Part shown: positions 6,952 through 14,543 of the stretch, in pieces
Numbering within the stretch: the stretch's first letter is position 1
How the letters are laid out: the number at the start of each line of letters is the position of its first letter
NCBI GenBank assembly: GCA_910585405.1
Contig: CAJUDO010000046.1
Location: forward strand, 1-16,571
DNA: 16,571 nucleotides
From: an uncultured Peptococcaceae bacterium
GTDB taxonomy: Bacteria > Bacillota > Peptococcia > Peptococcales > Peptococcaceae
Reading direction: 5' to 3'
Position numbers and translations under genes: made by a program
Notes under the pieces: generated by a model
Seen by the model: only the letters and a program-made list of their open reading frames with translations
What the model was told of the DNA's origin: nothing
Databases searched by the model: none

Positions 6952-7659
6952 ATGTTTCTGACAAGTGTTGCTTATGCCAGTGCTGAGCACGGCGCATCTG
7001 CTCCATTGTTTTACATTGGGCCGTTGGAAGTAACCAGTGAGATTACTACTATGTGGGGTGTGATGATTTTTATCACAGTAGTGTGTATCTTGGGAACAAG
7101 AAATATGAAGCGTATTCCTTCCGGAATACAAAATGTTCTGGAATATGGTATTGAAATGTATGAAAACTTTTTCTCAGATATTTTGGGAGAAAAAAGAGCC
7201 AGACAGTTTATGCCGATTCTGGCCAGCTTCTTCATTTTGATTTTGTGCTCCAACTACTCTGGCTTGTTACCGTTAGCTGGTACAGCTCCAGGCTTGAAAC
7301 CACCTACAAGTAATGTAAGCACGACCGGTGGTCTCGCCATTGTAGTATTCTTTTTAGTTATTTTTTATGGCTTGAAGACAAAAGGATTAGGTTATTTTAA
7401 ACACTTTATTGAGCCGGTTCCGATTTTGTTGCCGATTAATATTTTGGAGCAGTTTACCAGACCATTGTCTTTGGCACTTCGTCTTTATGGAAGTATTTAC
7501 GGGGAAGAAATGGTAGTAGCCAGCCTGGCTGCTTTGGTTCCTCTGGTATTACCGCTGACGATGCAGATCTTGGGTATTTTGTTTGGTGCTATCCAGGCTT
7601 TCGTATTTACACTGTTGACTGCCATTTATTTGGAAGAAGCGACAGCCGTTCATCACTAA
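6952..7659 (+). CDS. atpB: ATP synthase Fo subunit a
   Basis: Subunit a forms the two half-channels through which ions reach the c-ring. The 235-residue protein has several membrane helices and the key stretch RPLSLALRLYGSIYGEEMV, in which Arg177 is the essential stator arginine (Arg210 in E. coli), followed by the last helix with GAIQAFVFTLLTAIYLEEA, where Gln215 matches E. coli Gln252. The residue four after the arginine is Ser181; it is commonly Asn in this family. The frame is open from GTG 6943, but ATG 6952 is favoured by AAAGGGGTGA (6937-6946) 5 nt upstream. A 111-nt spacer with small hairpins separates it from atpE, longer than other gaps in the operon. Confidence 0.97.
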   Translation: MFLTSVAYASAEHGASAPLFYIGPLEVTSEITTMWGVMIFITVVCILGTRNMKRIPSGIQNVLEYGIEMYENFFSDILGEKRARQFMPILASFFILILCSNYSGLLPLAGTAPGLKPPTSNVSTTGGLAIVVFFLVIFYGLKTKGLGYFKHFIEPVPILLPINILEQFTRPLSLALRLYGSIYGEEMVVASLAALVPLVLPLTMQILGILFGAIQAFVFTLLTAIYLEEATAVHH

Positions 7660-7770
7660 GCCTTGATATATTAGTTTAATTTTATTCCAAAGAGCATTCT
7701 TGCTTTTGGCGACAAATGAGGAATTATACTTTGGAGATTCTCAATAAAGAGTCGGAAGGAGGGGAATTTG
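7660..7770 (+). other. atpB-atpE spacer with small hairpins and a strong ribosome binding site
   Basis: The spacer holds a hairpin with a one-base bulge (7687-7695 with 7702-7709) and a 6-bp hairpin (7736-7741 with 7748-7753) just before the very purine-rich GGAAGGAGGGG at 7754-7764. The ribosome binding site is among the best in the operon, 6 nt before the atpE ATG, consistent with the need for more c subunits than other subunits. Confidence 0.5.
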
Positions 7771-7995
7771 ATGGAAGCATTATTAGGTATTGCAGCTGCA
7801 TTAGCTATTGCTATCGCAACAATCGGGCCTGGTATTGGTCAGGGTTTAGCTGCCAGCAAAGCTATGGAAGCTATCGCTCGTCAGCCAGAAGCATCTGGTG
7901 ATATCCGTACATCTTTAATTCTTGCTTTGGCATTTATGGAAGCATTGACAATTTACGGCTTATTGATTGCCTTCATGATTTTAGGTAAATTCTAA
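7771..7995 (+). CDS. atpE: ATP synthase Fo subunit c
   Basis: Subunit c builds the rotor ring and carries the ion-binding carboxylate. The 74-residue protein is a two-helix hairpin joined by the conserved ARQPEASGD loop (36-44). Helix 1 carries GPGIGQG (19-25), the GxGxGxG packing motif, with Gln24. Helix 2 carries FMEALTIYG with Phe55, Glu57 (the ion carrier) and Tyr62. Na+-binding c subunits such as that of Ilyobacter tartaricus have Ser-Thr right after the Glu; here these are Ala58 and Leu59, as in the proton-type c subunit of Spirulina, so H+ is predicted. A TTG codon at 7768 directly precedes ATG 7771; ATG is preferred. The gene is flanked by unusually long structured spacers on both sides. 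Confidence 0.97.
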   Translation: MEALLGIAAALAIAIATIGPGIGQGLAASKAMEAIARQPEASGDIRTSLILALAFMEALTIYGLLIAFMILGKF

Positions 7996-8028
7996 ATTCG
8001 GAGCTTGTAATCAAGTAATCACTAACAA

Positions 8029-8109
8029 GGTAATGTAGGGTCTAAGTAGGCGATTGGGACTTGGTCCAATCGCCTACGTTGATATTACCCGTAAATTTAT
8101 GACCCTGTA
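8029..8109 (+). promoter_or_regulatory. Structured RNA element between atpE and atpF
   Basis: A perfect 12-bp inverted repeat, GTAGGCGATTGG (8046-8057) and CCAATCGCCTAC (8066-8077), closes an 8-nt loop. An outer stem can form between GGTAAT (8029-8034) and ATTACC (8084-8089), or alternatively between AGGGTC (8037-8042) and GACCCT (8101-8106). No T-run follows, so it is not an intrinsic terminator. It is likely an mRNA processing or stabilising element that protects the atpE message, or a modulator of atpF translation. The pairing is seen directly; the function is inferred. Confidence 0.7.
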
Positions 8110-8127
8110 CGAGAGGAGGGTGTGTAC

Positions 8128-8613
8128 GTGGATATCAATCCATCTACAGCTATTTTTGCGATTATTAACTTTGCCATTTTAGTAGTGCTGTTAAAGGTAT
8201 TCCTGTATAAACCTGTCTGCAACATGCTGGACAGCCGCAAGCAGGAAGTCGCTAACAATCTGAAATCTGCTGAAGACGCAAAATTGGAAGCACAGAAATT
8301 GAAGGATGAGTATGCAGCGCAGATTCAGAATGCAAGAAGCGAAGCGCAGGATATTATCAATCAGGCTACAAAAATCGGCGAACAGACCAAAGCTGATATT
8401 GTAAATGAAGCTAGGGAAGAAGCAACCAGATTGGTTGCAAAAGCGCAGGATGAAATTGTGCGCGAAAAAACCGAAGCGTTAAACGAAATCAGAAATGAGA
8501 TTGCCGACCTGGCAGTGTTGGCTGCATCTAAAGTTGTGGGCAAAACAATTGATGTTGCAGATCATCAGAACATGGTCAATAACTTTGTGAAAGAGGTAGG
8601 GGAAGCGAAATGA
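8128..8613 (+). CDS. atpF: ATP synthase Fo subunit b
   Basis: Subunit b is the peripheral stalk that holds F1 against the turning rotor. The protein (161 residues from the chosen start) has one N-terminal membrane helix at about 8-27 (IFAIINFAILVVLLKVFLYKP) followed by a long charged helical region rich in Ala, Glu, Lys and Gln with coiled-coil character up to about residue 135. This is the standard architecture and length. GTG 8122 and GTG 8128 are both in frame. GTG 8128 is preferred because AGGAGG (8114-8119) is then 8 nt away rather than 2. The stop overlaps the atpH start as ATGA (8610-8613), so b and delta are translationally coupled. Confidence 0.95.
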   Translation: MDINPSTAIFAIINFAILVVLLKVFLYKPVCNMLDSRKQEVANNLKSAEDAKLEAQKLKDEYAAQIQNARSEAQDIINQATKIGEQTKADIVNEAREEATRLVAKAQDEIVREKTEALNEIRNEIADLAVLAASKVVGKTIDVADHQNMVNNFVKEVGEAK

Positions 8614-9155
8614 TTAATGCAGCAGTAGCGAAACGTTACGGGCAGGCTCTCTTACAGATTGGTCAGGAAAAAAACTGTATTGACAAATACCAGGAAGATC
8701 TAAAACTGGTTGCCGATACACTTGCAGAGAATGCTGGATTAGAAGAAATTCTGATTAGCCAGACGATCAGCAGTGACAGAAAAAAAGCAATCGTGAAGCA
8801 AATCTTTGCTGACAAAGTAGATGCGATCATTGTCAATTTCCTCTGTGTAGTAATTGATAAAAACAGAGAGGAATTTATTGCTGATATTTATAATACGTAC
8901 TGTATTTATGCTGATGAAGTCCGCAACATTGCTTATGCTGATGTCGTTTCTGCGTATCCGTTGACTGCAGAGCAGGAAGCTGCGCTCAGTGCTCAACTGG
9001 CCAGTGCATCCGGGAAAAAGGTAAACCTGAATGTCAGTGTTGATGAAAGCTTGTTGGCGGGAATGGTTGTTACATTCGGCGATAAAGTATATGACGGCAC
9101 AGTTGGTGCGCGTCTTGCAGGCTTGAAAGATAAATTACACAAAGTACAGTTTTAG
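8610..9155 (+). CDS. atpH: ATP synthase F1 subunit delta
   Basis: Delta (OSCP homologue) joins the top of F1 to the b-stalk. The 181-residue protein has the typical N-terminal helical domain starting AAVAKRYGQALLQIG, a cysteine-containing middle (VNFLCVVIDKNR), and the conserved C-terminal motif VDESLLAGMVVTFGDKVYDGTVGARLAGLKDKL. The start overlaps the atpF stop by four bases (ATGA), with a G-rich ribosome binding site (AGGGGA, about 8598-8603) inside atpF. It is followed after 22 nt by atpA. Length and motif order are normal. Confidence 0.96.
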   Translation: MINAAVAKRYGQALLQIGQEKNCIDKYQEDLKLVADTLAENAGLEEILISQTISSDRKKAIVKQIFADKVDAIIVNFLCVVIDKNREEFIADIYNTYCIYADEVRNIAYADVVSAYPLTAEQEAALSAQLASASGKKVNLNVSVDESLLAGMVVTFGDKVYDGTVGARLAGLKDKLHKVQF

Positions 9156-9177
9156 AAGATTGGGGTGAGGGGCTAAA

Positions 9178-10692
9178 ATGAATATCAGACCAGAGGAAAT
9201 TAGTTCCATTCTGAAAAATCAAATCGAAAACTATGAAAACAACATAGAAGCTAGCGATGTCGGTACCGTAATCGAAGTAGGGGATGGTATTGCGCAGGTT
9301 TATGGCTTGAATGATGCGATGGTAAATGAACTTCTGGAATTCCCAGGCGGCGTACAGGGTATGGCACAGAACCTGGAAGAAGACCATGTTGGTTGCGTTA
9401 TCTTAGGCCCATATAAACATATTAAAGAAGGCGACCCTGTTAAGAAAACAGGCCGTATCGTAGAAGTTCCTGTAGGGGAAGCCCTGCTGGGACGTGTAGT
9501 AAATGCAACCGGTCAGCCGATTGATGGCAAAGGTCCTATCGTGACAGATAAATTCAGACCGGTAGAATCTGTAGCACCTGGCGTAATCACCAGAAAAGGT
9601 GTACATCAGCCATTACAGACAGGGATCAAATGTATTGACGCCCTGGTACCTATCGGTAAAGGTCAGCGTGAATTGATCATCGGTGACCGTCAGACCGGGA
9701 AAACTGCAGTTGCGCTGGATACCATTATCAACCAGAAGGGTAAAGACGTAATCTGCATTTATGTAGCAGTAGGTCAGAAAGCTTCTACTGTTGCCAACGT
9801 TGTAAGTAAATTGGAAGAATACGGTGCAATGGATTACACCATTATCGTAGCTGCTACCGCATCTGAACCGGCTCCAATGCTGTATATCGCTCCATATGCC
9901 GGCGCTGCTATTGGTGAAGAATTCATGTTCAACGGAAAAGACGTATTGATTGTATACGATGACCTGTCCAAACAGGCTGTTGCTTACCGTGAACTGTCCT
10001 TGCTGTTGAAACGTCCTCCAGGACGTGAAGCATATCCAGGGGACGTATTCTATCTGCATTCCCGTCTGTTGGAACGTGCTGCAAAACTGGAAGATGAACT
10101 GGGCGGCGGCTCCATGACTGCACTGCCGATTATCGAAACCCAGGCAGGCGACATCAGTGCGTATATTCCTACCAATGTAATTTCCATTACTGACGGACAG
10201 ATCTTCCTGGAAGCCGACCTGTTCAACGGCGGTGTACGTCCGGCTATCAACGCCGGGGTATCTGTATCCCGTGTAGGTGGTTCCGCACAGATTAAAGCAA
10301 TGAAGAAAATTTCCGGTAACCTGCGTCTGGACCTGGCACAGTACAATGAATTGAAAGCATTTACTCAGTTCGGCTCCGATTTGGATGCTGCTACCAAGGC
10401 AGCGTTGGACCGCGGCGCGCGCGTTATGGAAATTTTGAAACAGGGTCAGTATGTGCCAATGCCTGTGGAAGACCAGGTAGTGGTAATTTACGCTGTATCC
10501 AAAGGCTACACCGATGACATCGCCGTAGAAAAAATCGGCGCGTTTGAAGAAGGCCTGTTAAACTTTATGAAAGCCTCCAGCTATAAGACCAGTGTATTAG
10601 ACGTAATTGCATCTACAGGAAAACTGGAAGGTGCTACCGATGAAGCGCTGGTAAAAGCAATCACTGAATTCAAAGCTACATTCCAGGCATAA
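9178..10692 (+). CDS. atpA: ATP synthase F1 subunit alpha
   Basis: Alpha forms the non-catalytic nucleotide-binding half of the F1 hexamer. The 504-residue protein has the N-terminal beta-barrel (VGTVIEVGDGIAQVYGL), Walker A GDRQTGKT (169-176, Lys175), the Walker B-like strand VLIVYDDLSKQAVAYRELSLLL (256-277), the conserved KRPPGREAYPGDVFYLHSRLLERA block, and SVSRVGGSAQ with the arginine finger Arg365 that reaches the catalytic site on beta. GGGGTGAGGGG at 9162-9172 is the ribosome binding site. Codon use (CGT for Arg, many CTG) looks more biased than in pgi or wecB, as expected for high expression. Confidence 0.98.
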   Translation: MNIRPEEISSILKNQIENYENNIEASDVGTVIEVGDGIAQVYGLNDAMVNELLEFPGGVQGMAQNLEEDHVGCVILGPYKHIKEGDPVKKTGRIVEVPVGEALLGRVVNATGQPIDGKGPIVTDKFRPVESVAPGVITRKGVHQPLQTGIKCIDALVPIGKGQRELIIGDRQTGKTAVALDTIINQKGKDVICIYVAVGQKASTVANVVSKLEEYGAMDYTIIVAATASEPAPMLYIAPYAGAAIGEEFMFNGKDVLIVYDDLSKQAVAYRELSLLLKRPPGREAYPGDVFYLHSRLLERAAKLEDELGGGSMTALPIIETQAGDISAYIPTNVISITDGQIFLEADLFNGGVRPAINAGVSVSRVGGSAQIKAMKKISGNLRLDLAQYNELKAFTQFGSDLDAATKAALDRGARVMEILKQGQYVPMPVEDQVVVIYAVSKGYTDDIAVEKIGAFEEGLLNFMKASSYKTSVLDVIASTGKLEGATDEALVKAITEFKATFQA

Positions 10693-10737
10693 GCCCCGAC
10701 TGCGGTTTTGATTCTTCGAGAGGGTGGTGAATAAGGT

Positions 10738-11601
10738 TTGGCTAGTGGTAAGGAAATAAAACGACGGATTCGCAGTGTACAGAACACCGGGAAAATCACA
10801 AAGGCAATGAAGCTGGTTTCAGCGTCAAAATTGCGCCGTGCCCAGGGTTCGGTAGTATCTGCCCGTCCGTACAAAGATAAATTGAAAGACGTACTTTCCA
10901 GATTGGTGGCTTCTGCCGGTGCTGCCGTGTCAGATCCATTGCTGGAAGTAAGAGAAGTAAAACGAGTTGGTTATGTTGTTTTTGCCTCCAATAAAGGCTT
11001 AGCCGGTGGTTATAATGCAAACATCATGAAGGAAGCGCTTGCAAGAGTGCAGGAAGCCGAAGCAAACGGCTATGAAGTTGGCATCGTAGCAGTTGGCAAA
11101 AAGGCCAGAGATTTCTTCCAAAAGCGTGAATACACAATTGACGAGGAATTCCTGACTGTGAATGATATCCCATCTGCCGTGGATGCAGATGCCATCACAA
11201 AAATGATTAAAACCGCTTATGTGACTGGGAAATATGATGAGGTTCACATTGTATATGCGGAATTCCGCAGCGCCATGTCGCAGATTCCAAAAACTGTGAA
11301 GGTGCTCCCGGTTGAAACACCGGAAAGTGAATCCGCAGATGGCTTGGATTACATTTTTGAACCATCTCCGGAAGTTGTGTTAAGTCAAATTTTGCCTTTA
11401 TATTTAGCAAACCAGGTATTCAGTGCATTAACAGAAGCAAAAGCAGGGGAGCATGGCGCTCGTATGACTGCAATGTCCGCTGCCAGCGACAATGCCACTG
11501 CTCTGGTTGGTCGGTTGGATCTGGAATATAACCGTGCCCGTCAGGCTGCTATCACAAATGAAATTACTGAAATTGTGGGCGGTGCAAACGCACTGAATTA
11601 A
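10738..11601 (+). CDS. atpG: ATP synthase F1 subunit gamma
   Basis: Gamma is the central rotor shaft. The 287-residue protein has the family start MASGKEIKRRIRSVQNTGKITKAMKLVSASKLRRAQ and the C-terminal helix with MTAMSAASDNATALVGRLDLEYNRARQAAITNEITEIVGGANAL, both almost diagnostic. The start is TTG at 10738: no ATG or GTG gives the conserved N-terminus, and AGGGTGGTGA (10721-10730) lies 7 nt upstream. The 45-nt gap after atpA holds no other feature. A weak start codon with a fair ribosome binding site fits the need for one gamma per three alpha/beta pairs. Confidence 0.97.
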   Translation: MASGKEIKRRIRSVQNTGKITKAMKLVSASKLRRAQGSVVSARPYKDKLKDVLSRLVASAGAAVSDPLLEVREVKRVGYVVFASNKGLAGGYNANIMKEALARVQEAEANGYEVGIVAVGKKARDFFQKREYTIDEEFLTVNDIPSAVDADAITKMIKTAYVTGKYDEVHIVYAEFRSAMSQIPKTVKVLPVETPESESADGLDYIFEPSPEVVLSQILPLYLANQVFSALTEAKAGEHGARMTAMSAASDNATALVGRLDLEYNRARQAAITNEITEIVGGANALN

Positions 11602-11639
11602 GATAAAGGTGATTATGGGAAAAAGGAGGTTTACCAATC

Positions 11640-13052
11640 TTGAATAAGGGTAAAATTATTAGAATCGTTGGTCCAGTCGTTGACGTTGAGTTTACAGCTG
11701 ATAATCTGCCTGCTATTTACAACGCTGTTGTAATTCGCACAGAAGACCAGGATAATAAAGATTTTAAAGTAAATTTGACATTGGAAGTTGAACAGCATCT
11801 GGGTAACAATACTGTAAGATGCGTTGCAATGTCTTCTACAGACGGGCTGGTTCGTGGCATGGTTGCTGTTGACACAGGCTCTGCCATTACTGTACCGGTA
11901 GGGGATGCTACATTAGGCCGTTTGTTAAATGTAGTTGGTGATACCATTGACAACAATGGTGAAATCAAAGATGCGGAACGTTGGGGCATTCACAGAGAGG
12001 CTCCTACATTCTCTGAACAGAACTCCGCAAAAGAAATCCTGGAAACAGGTATCAAAGTTATTGATTTGATTTGTCCATATGTAAAAGGTGGTAAAATTGG
12101 TTTGTTCGGTGGTGCCGGCGTAGGCAAAACCGTATTGATTCAGGAATTGATTCGTAACATCGCGTACGAACACGGTGGCTACTCTGTATTTGCCGGTGTA
12201 GGGGAACGTACCCGTGAAGGGAAAGACCTGCTGGTAGAAATGACAGAATCCGGCGTTATCAACAAAACAGCCATGGTATTCGGTCAGATGAACGAACCGC
12301 CTGGAGCACGTATGCGTATCGCGCTGACCGGTTTGACCATTGCTGAATATTTCCGTGATGTACAGGGACAGGATGTGCTGTTGTTTATCGACAACATCTT
12401 CCGTTTCACCCAGGCTGGTTCTGAAGTATCCGCGCTGTTAGGCCGTATGCCTTCTGCCGTAGGGTATCAGCCAACTCTGGCAACAGAAATGGGCGCCATG
12501 CAGGAACGTATTACATCGACCAACAAAGGCTCCATCACATCCGTACAGGCTGTATATGTGCCTGCCGATGACTTGACTGACCCGGCTCCTGCTACCACAT
12601 TCGCGCACTTGGATGCCAAAACTGTATTGAACCGTGACATTTCTGCAAAAGGTATTTACCCGGCAGTAGACCCGTTGGATTCCACTTCTCGTATTCTGGA
12701 CCCACAGGTTGTTGGGGAAGAACACTATGAAGTAGCCCGTGGCGTACAGCAGATTCTGCAGCAGTACAAAGAATTGCAGGATATCATCTCCATTTTGGGT
12801 ATGGATGAATTGACTGACGAACAGAAATTGACCGTTGCCCGTGCACGTAAAATTGAACGTTTCCTGTCTCAGTCCTTCTTCGTTGCAGAACAGTTCACAG
12901 GCAACCCAGGTCAGTATATTCCGCTGAAAGAAACCATCCGCGGATTTAAAGAAATTTTGGATGGCAAACATGACGATCTGCCAGAAGGTGCATTCCTGAT
13001 GGTAGGTACCATTGAAGATGCAGTAGAAAAAGCTAAGAAAATGATGGCGTAA
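11640..13052 (+). CDS. atpD: ATP synthase F1 subunit beta (catalytic)
   Basis: Beta holds the catalytic site for ATP synthesis and hydrolysis. The 470-residue protein shows Walker A GGAGVGKT (157-164, Lys163), the catalytic glutamate Glu189 in GVGERTREG, LLFIDNIFRFTQAGSEVSALLGRMPSAVGYQPTLATEMG in separate conserved blocks, and DELTDEQ, the variant of the DELSEED torque lever. The start is TTG at 11640, preceded by a near-perfect AAGGAGGT (11623-11630) at 9-nt spacing. A TTG start on one of the most abundant subunits is notable, although the ribosome binding site may compensate. atpC follows after 13 nt. Confidence 0.98.
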   Translation: MNKGKIIRIVGPVVDVEFTADNLPAIYNAVVIRTEDQDNKDFKVNLTLEVEQHLGNNTVRCVAMSSTDGLVRGMVAVDTGSAITVPVGDATLGRLLNVVGDTIDNNGEIKDAERWGIHREAPTFSEQNSAKEILETGIKVIDLICPYVKGGKIGLFGGAGVGKTVLIQELIRNIAYEHGGYSVFAGVGERTREGKDLLVEMTESGVINKTAMVFGQMNEPPGARMRIALTGLTIAEYFRDVQGQDVLLFIDNIFRFTQAGSEVSALLGRMPSAVGYQPTLATEMGAMQERITSTNKGSITSVQAVYVPADDLTDPAPATTFAHLDAKTVLNRDISAKGIYPAVDPLDSTSRILDPQVVGEEHYEVARGVQQILQQYKELQDIISILGMDELTDEQKLTVARARKIERFLSQSFFVAEQFTGNPGQYIPLKETIRGFKEILDGKHDDLPEGAFLMVGTIEDAVEKAKKMMA

Positions 13053-13065
13053 GGGGGATTAGCAA

Positions 13066-13461
13066 ATGGCTGATAAGACCCTGAAACTGGAAGTCATTAC
13101 ACCGGAACGGGTTGCTTTGCAGGATGAAAGCACTTCTGTAATCGTACCCGGCGTAGACGGCGAACTTGGTATCTGGCCAAATCACGCGCCGCTCTTGGCT
13201 GGCTTGAAACCAGGCGTGATTAGCTATAAGACAGCGTCCGGCACAGAAAAACTGGTTGTATCCGGCGGTTTCGTAGAAGTTGCCAACAATACAATCAGCG
13301 TAATTGCTCCGGCTGCTGAAAAAAGTACGGAAATTGATTTCACCCGTGCTGAAGAAGCAAAAAAACGCGCCCTGGAACGTATCGCAAAAAAAGAAGGTAT
13401 TGATATGGCAAGAGCGCAGGCTGCGCTGGCCAGAGCAAATGCCCGTTTAAGTGTACGTTAG
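13066..13461 (+). CDS. atpC: ATP synthase F1 subunit epsilon
   Basis: Epsilon couples gamma to the c-ring and can inhibit ATP hydrolysis through its C-terminal helices. The 131-residue protein has the N-terminal beta-sandwich (LEVITPERVAL, VPGVDGELGIWPNHAPLLAGLKPG) and a full two-helix C-terminal domain. The motif IDFTRA (90-95) fits the I(L)DxxRA ATP-binding signature known from Bacillus PS3 epsilon, where ATP binding keeps the helices folded and non-inhibitory. This suggests an ATP-sensing epsilon, though affinity cannot be read from sequence. AAGGGGGAT precedes ATG at good spacing. It is the last gene of the operon, followed 10 nt later by a terminator stem. Confidence 0.97.
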   Translation: MADKTLKLEVITPERVALQDESTSVIVPGVDGELGIWPNHAPLLAGLKPGVISYKTASGTEKLVVSGGFVEVANNTISVIAPAAEKSTEIDFTRAEEAKKRALERIAKKEGIDMARAQAALARANARLSVR

Positions 13462-13470
13462 TATGAATAC

Positions 13471-13507
13471 AAAAAGAGTTGTTTCCTTTTGGGAGCAACT
13501 CTTTTTT
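13471..13507 (+). terminator. Strong intrinsic terminator closing the atp operon
   Basis: A 16-bp stem pairs 13471-13486 with 13491-13506 around a TTTT loop (13487-13490), with two G-T pairs. AAAGAGTTG on the left matches CAACTCTTT on the right. The right arm runs into TTTTTT (13502-13507). The A-rich left edge means it could also work on the opposite strand. Confidence 0.93.
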
Positions 13508-13638
13508 GCTGCGCGTTTTCAGACAGCAAAAATAAAAAACATCTACCACAAAATCTCCTGTATAAAAACAACACACTCTCGGTCATACTGGAAGTAGCAT
13601 GAATTGTATGAATTTATTTCAGGAAGGACAGAGAGAAC

Positions 13639-14304
13639 ATGAGACAAAATATGATGATGGCTACCACCTTAAGTTTGTTGTTTAGCCTTTTAGTGCCCCA
13701 ACCAGTGAGCGGAGAACACGCTACAGGAAATCTGGATAGACTGCACTGGCTGTGCAGTGATTATCAGCTGCCGGTGAAAGGGTATGTCGTCGAAGGCTGG
13801 TTTTCCCTGCCCGTCTATCCGGGAATGCAAAATAAAATCATGAAACAGCTGCAAATTCCAGAAGGGCAGCAAACAGGCCATCTGCGGGACGGAAGTATGG
13901 TAAACACCAGCTTCACACGGCGGGAGCAGACATATTATGTAGAATTGCAGCTGATTACAGAGAAATTTCAAACAGCAGCCCGTTATTATACCTTATGGCA
14001 GAGCTTCACAGAGCGGTACCATGTGAATAAGCCCATCGGCGTCACCGTGATTGCCCAATTGCCGGAGGTGCTGGACGATAAAACAATGCAGGAGCTGGGC
14101 GGAGAACTACAGGGCAGCCTGCAGCCCAGACAAAGTCAGATACACGCAGAAGCAGGGCAAGTGCAAATGTACGGCGATTCGCCTCAGTTAGAAGACGGGT
14201 TGCGCGTTGGCGGAGAACAGGTAAACTACAATATCGCCTTTGTGCAGCGGGAAAAGACAACAGCAATTTATCTGGGTGCGCCAGTGATTTATCAGCAATA
14301 TTGA
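13639..14304 (+). CDS. YwmB-like secreted protein (DUF1779 / TATA-box-binding-like fold)
   Basis: This 221-residue protein is assigned to the YwmB family mainly by its place between the atp operon and murA, the position of ywmB in Bacillus, and by its size, its secretion signal and its ending IYLGAPVIYQQY, similar to endings I associate with the family. The N-terminus MRQNMMMATTLSLLFSLLVPQPVSG has a hydrophobic core and a plausible cleavage site near residue 25. The mature part has no cysteines beyond one (Cys39) and no enzymatic motif that I recognise. YwmB function is unknown. AGGAAGG (13621-13627) and GAGAG (13631-13635) precede ATG. It lies after a strong terminator and so needs its own promoter; I found none convincing in 13508-13638. 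Confidence 0.75.
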   Translation: MRQNMMMATTLSLLFSLLVPQPVSGEHATGNLDRLHWLCSDYQLPVKGYVVEGWFSLPVYPGMQNKIMKQLQIPEGQQTGHLRDGSMVNTSFTRREQTYYVELQLITEKFQTAARYYTLWQSFTERYHVNKPIGVTVIAQLPEVLDDKTMQELGGELQGSLQPRQSQIHAEAGQVQMYGDSPQLEDGLRVGGEQVNYNIAFVQREKTTAIYLGAPVIYQQY

Positions 14305-14339
14305 ATACAGTGGGAATGTGCAGATTAGCAATTTTTTGT

Positions 14340-14368
14340 TTGACCAATGGGGGAAAATGCGGTATTAT
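14340..14368 (+). promoter_or_regulatory. Near-consensus promoter for murA
   Basis: TTGACC at 14340-14345 (5 of 6) and TATTAT at 14363-14368 (5 of 6) are 17 bp apart, the best promoter match in the window. Transcription should start near 14375, leaving a leader of about 170 nt before murA. That leader contains an AT-rich hairpin (14403-14410 with 14421-14430, two-base bulge) followed by TTTTT, which could be a weak attenuator. Confidence 0.75.
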
Positions 14369-14543
14369 AAAAAGGCAATGTGTTCAAAAAAGAGAGCAAT
14401 CAAAATCTGTTACGAACATTACAGAGATTTTTGCATATACTTACATAGAGAAGCAAAGCGGAACCTATCAAACTGTATAAATCAATCTTTTTCGGAATAA
14501 TATATGAAGAACAGAATGACTCCTAGAGGGAGGGAATAGGAAC

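Noticed and set aside
7798..7818. Alternating AxAxAxA in c-subunit helix 1, resembling the alkaliphile ring motif
   Set aside because: Counted back from the RQPE loop, the position equivalent to the alkaliphile motif is GPGIGQG, which keeps the normal GxGxGxG. The alanine stretch is nine residues too early, so no larger ring is implied.
7716..7901. + frame overlapping the start of atpE
   Set aside because: Out-of-frame shadow of atpE.
8046..8077. atpE-atpF hairpin considered as a terminator
   Set aside because: No T-run follows and the operon clearly continues into atpF.
11615..11647. 10-codon frame MGKRRFTNLE overlapping the atpD start
   Set aside because: It has an AAAGGTGAT upstream, but it covers the atpD ribosome binding site and is too short to support; probably chance.
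12438..12971. 177-codon minus-strand frame opposite atpD
   Set aside because: Shadow of the strongly biased codons of atpD; no ribosome binding site or domain.
14318..14500. 60-codon + frame between the ywmB-like gene and murA
   Set aside because: GTG start without a ribosome binding site, and it covers the murA promoter; basic, low-information peptide.
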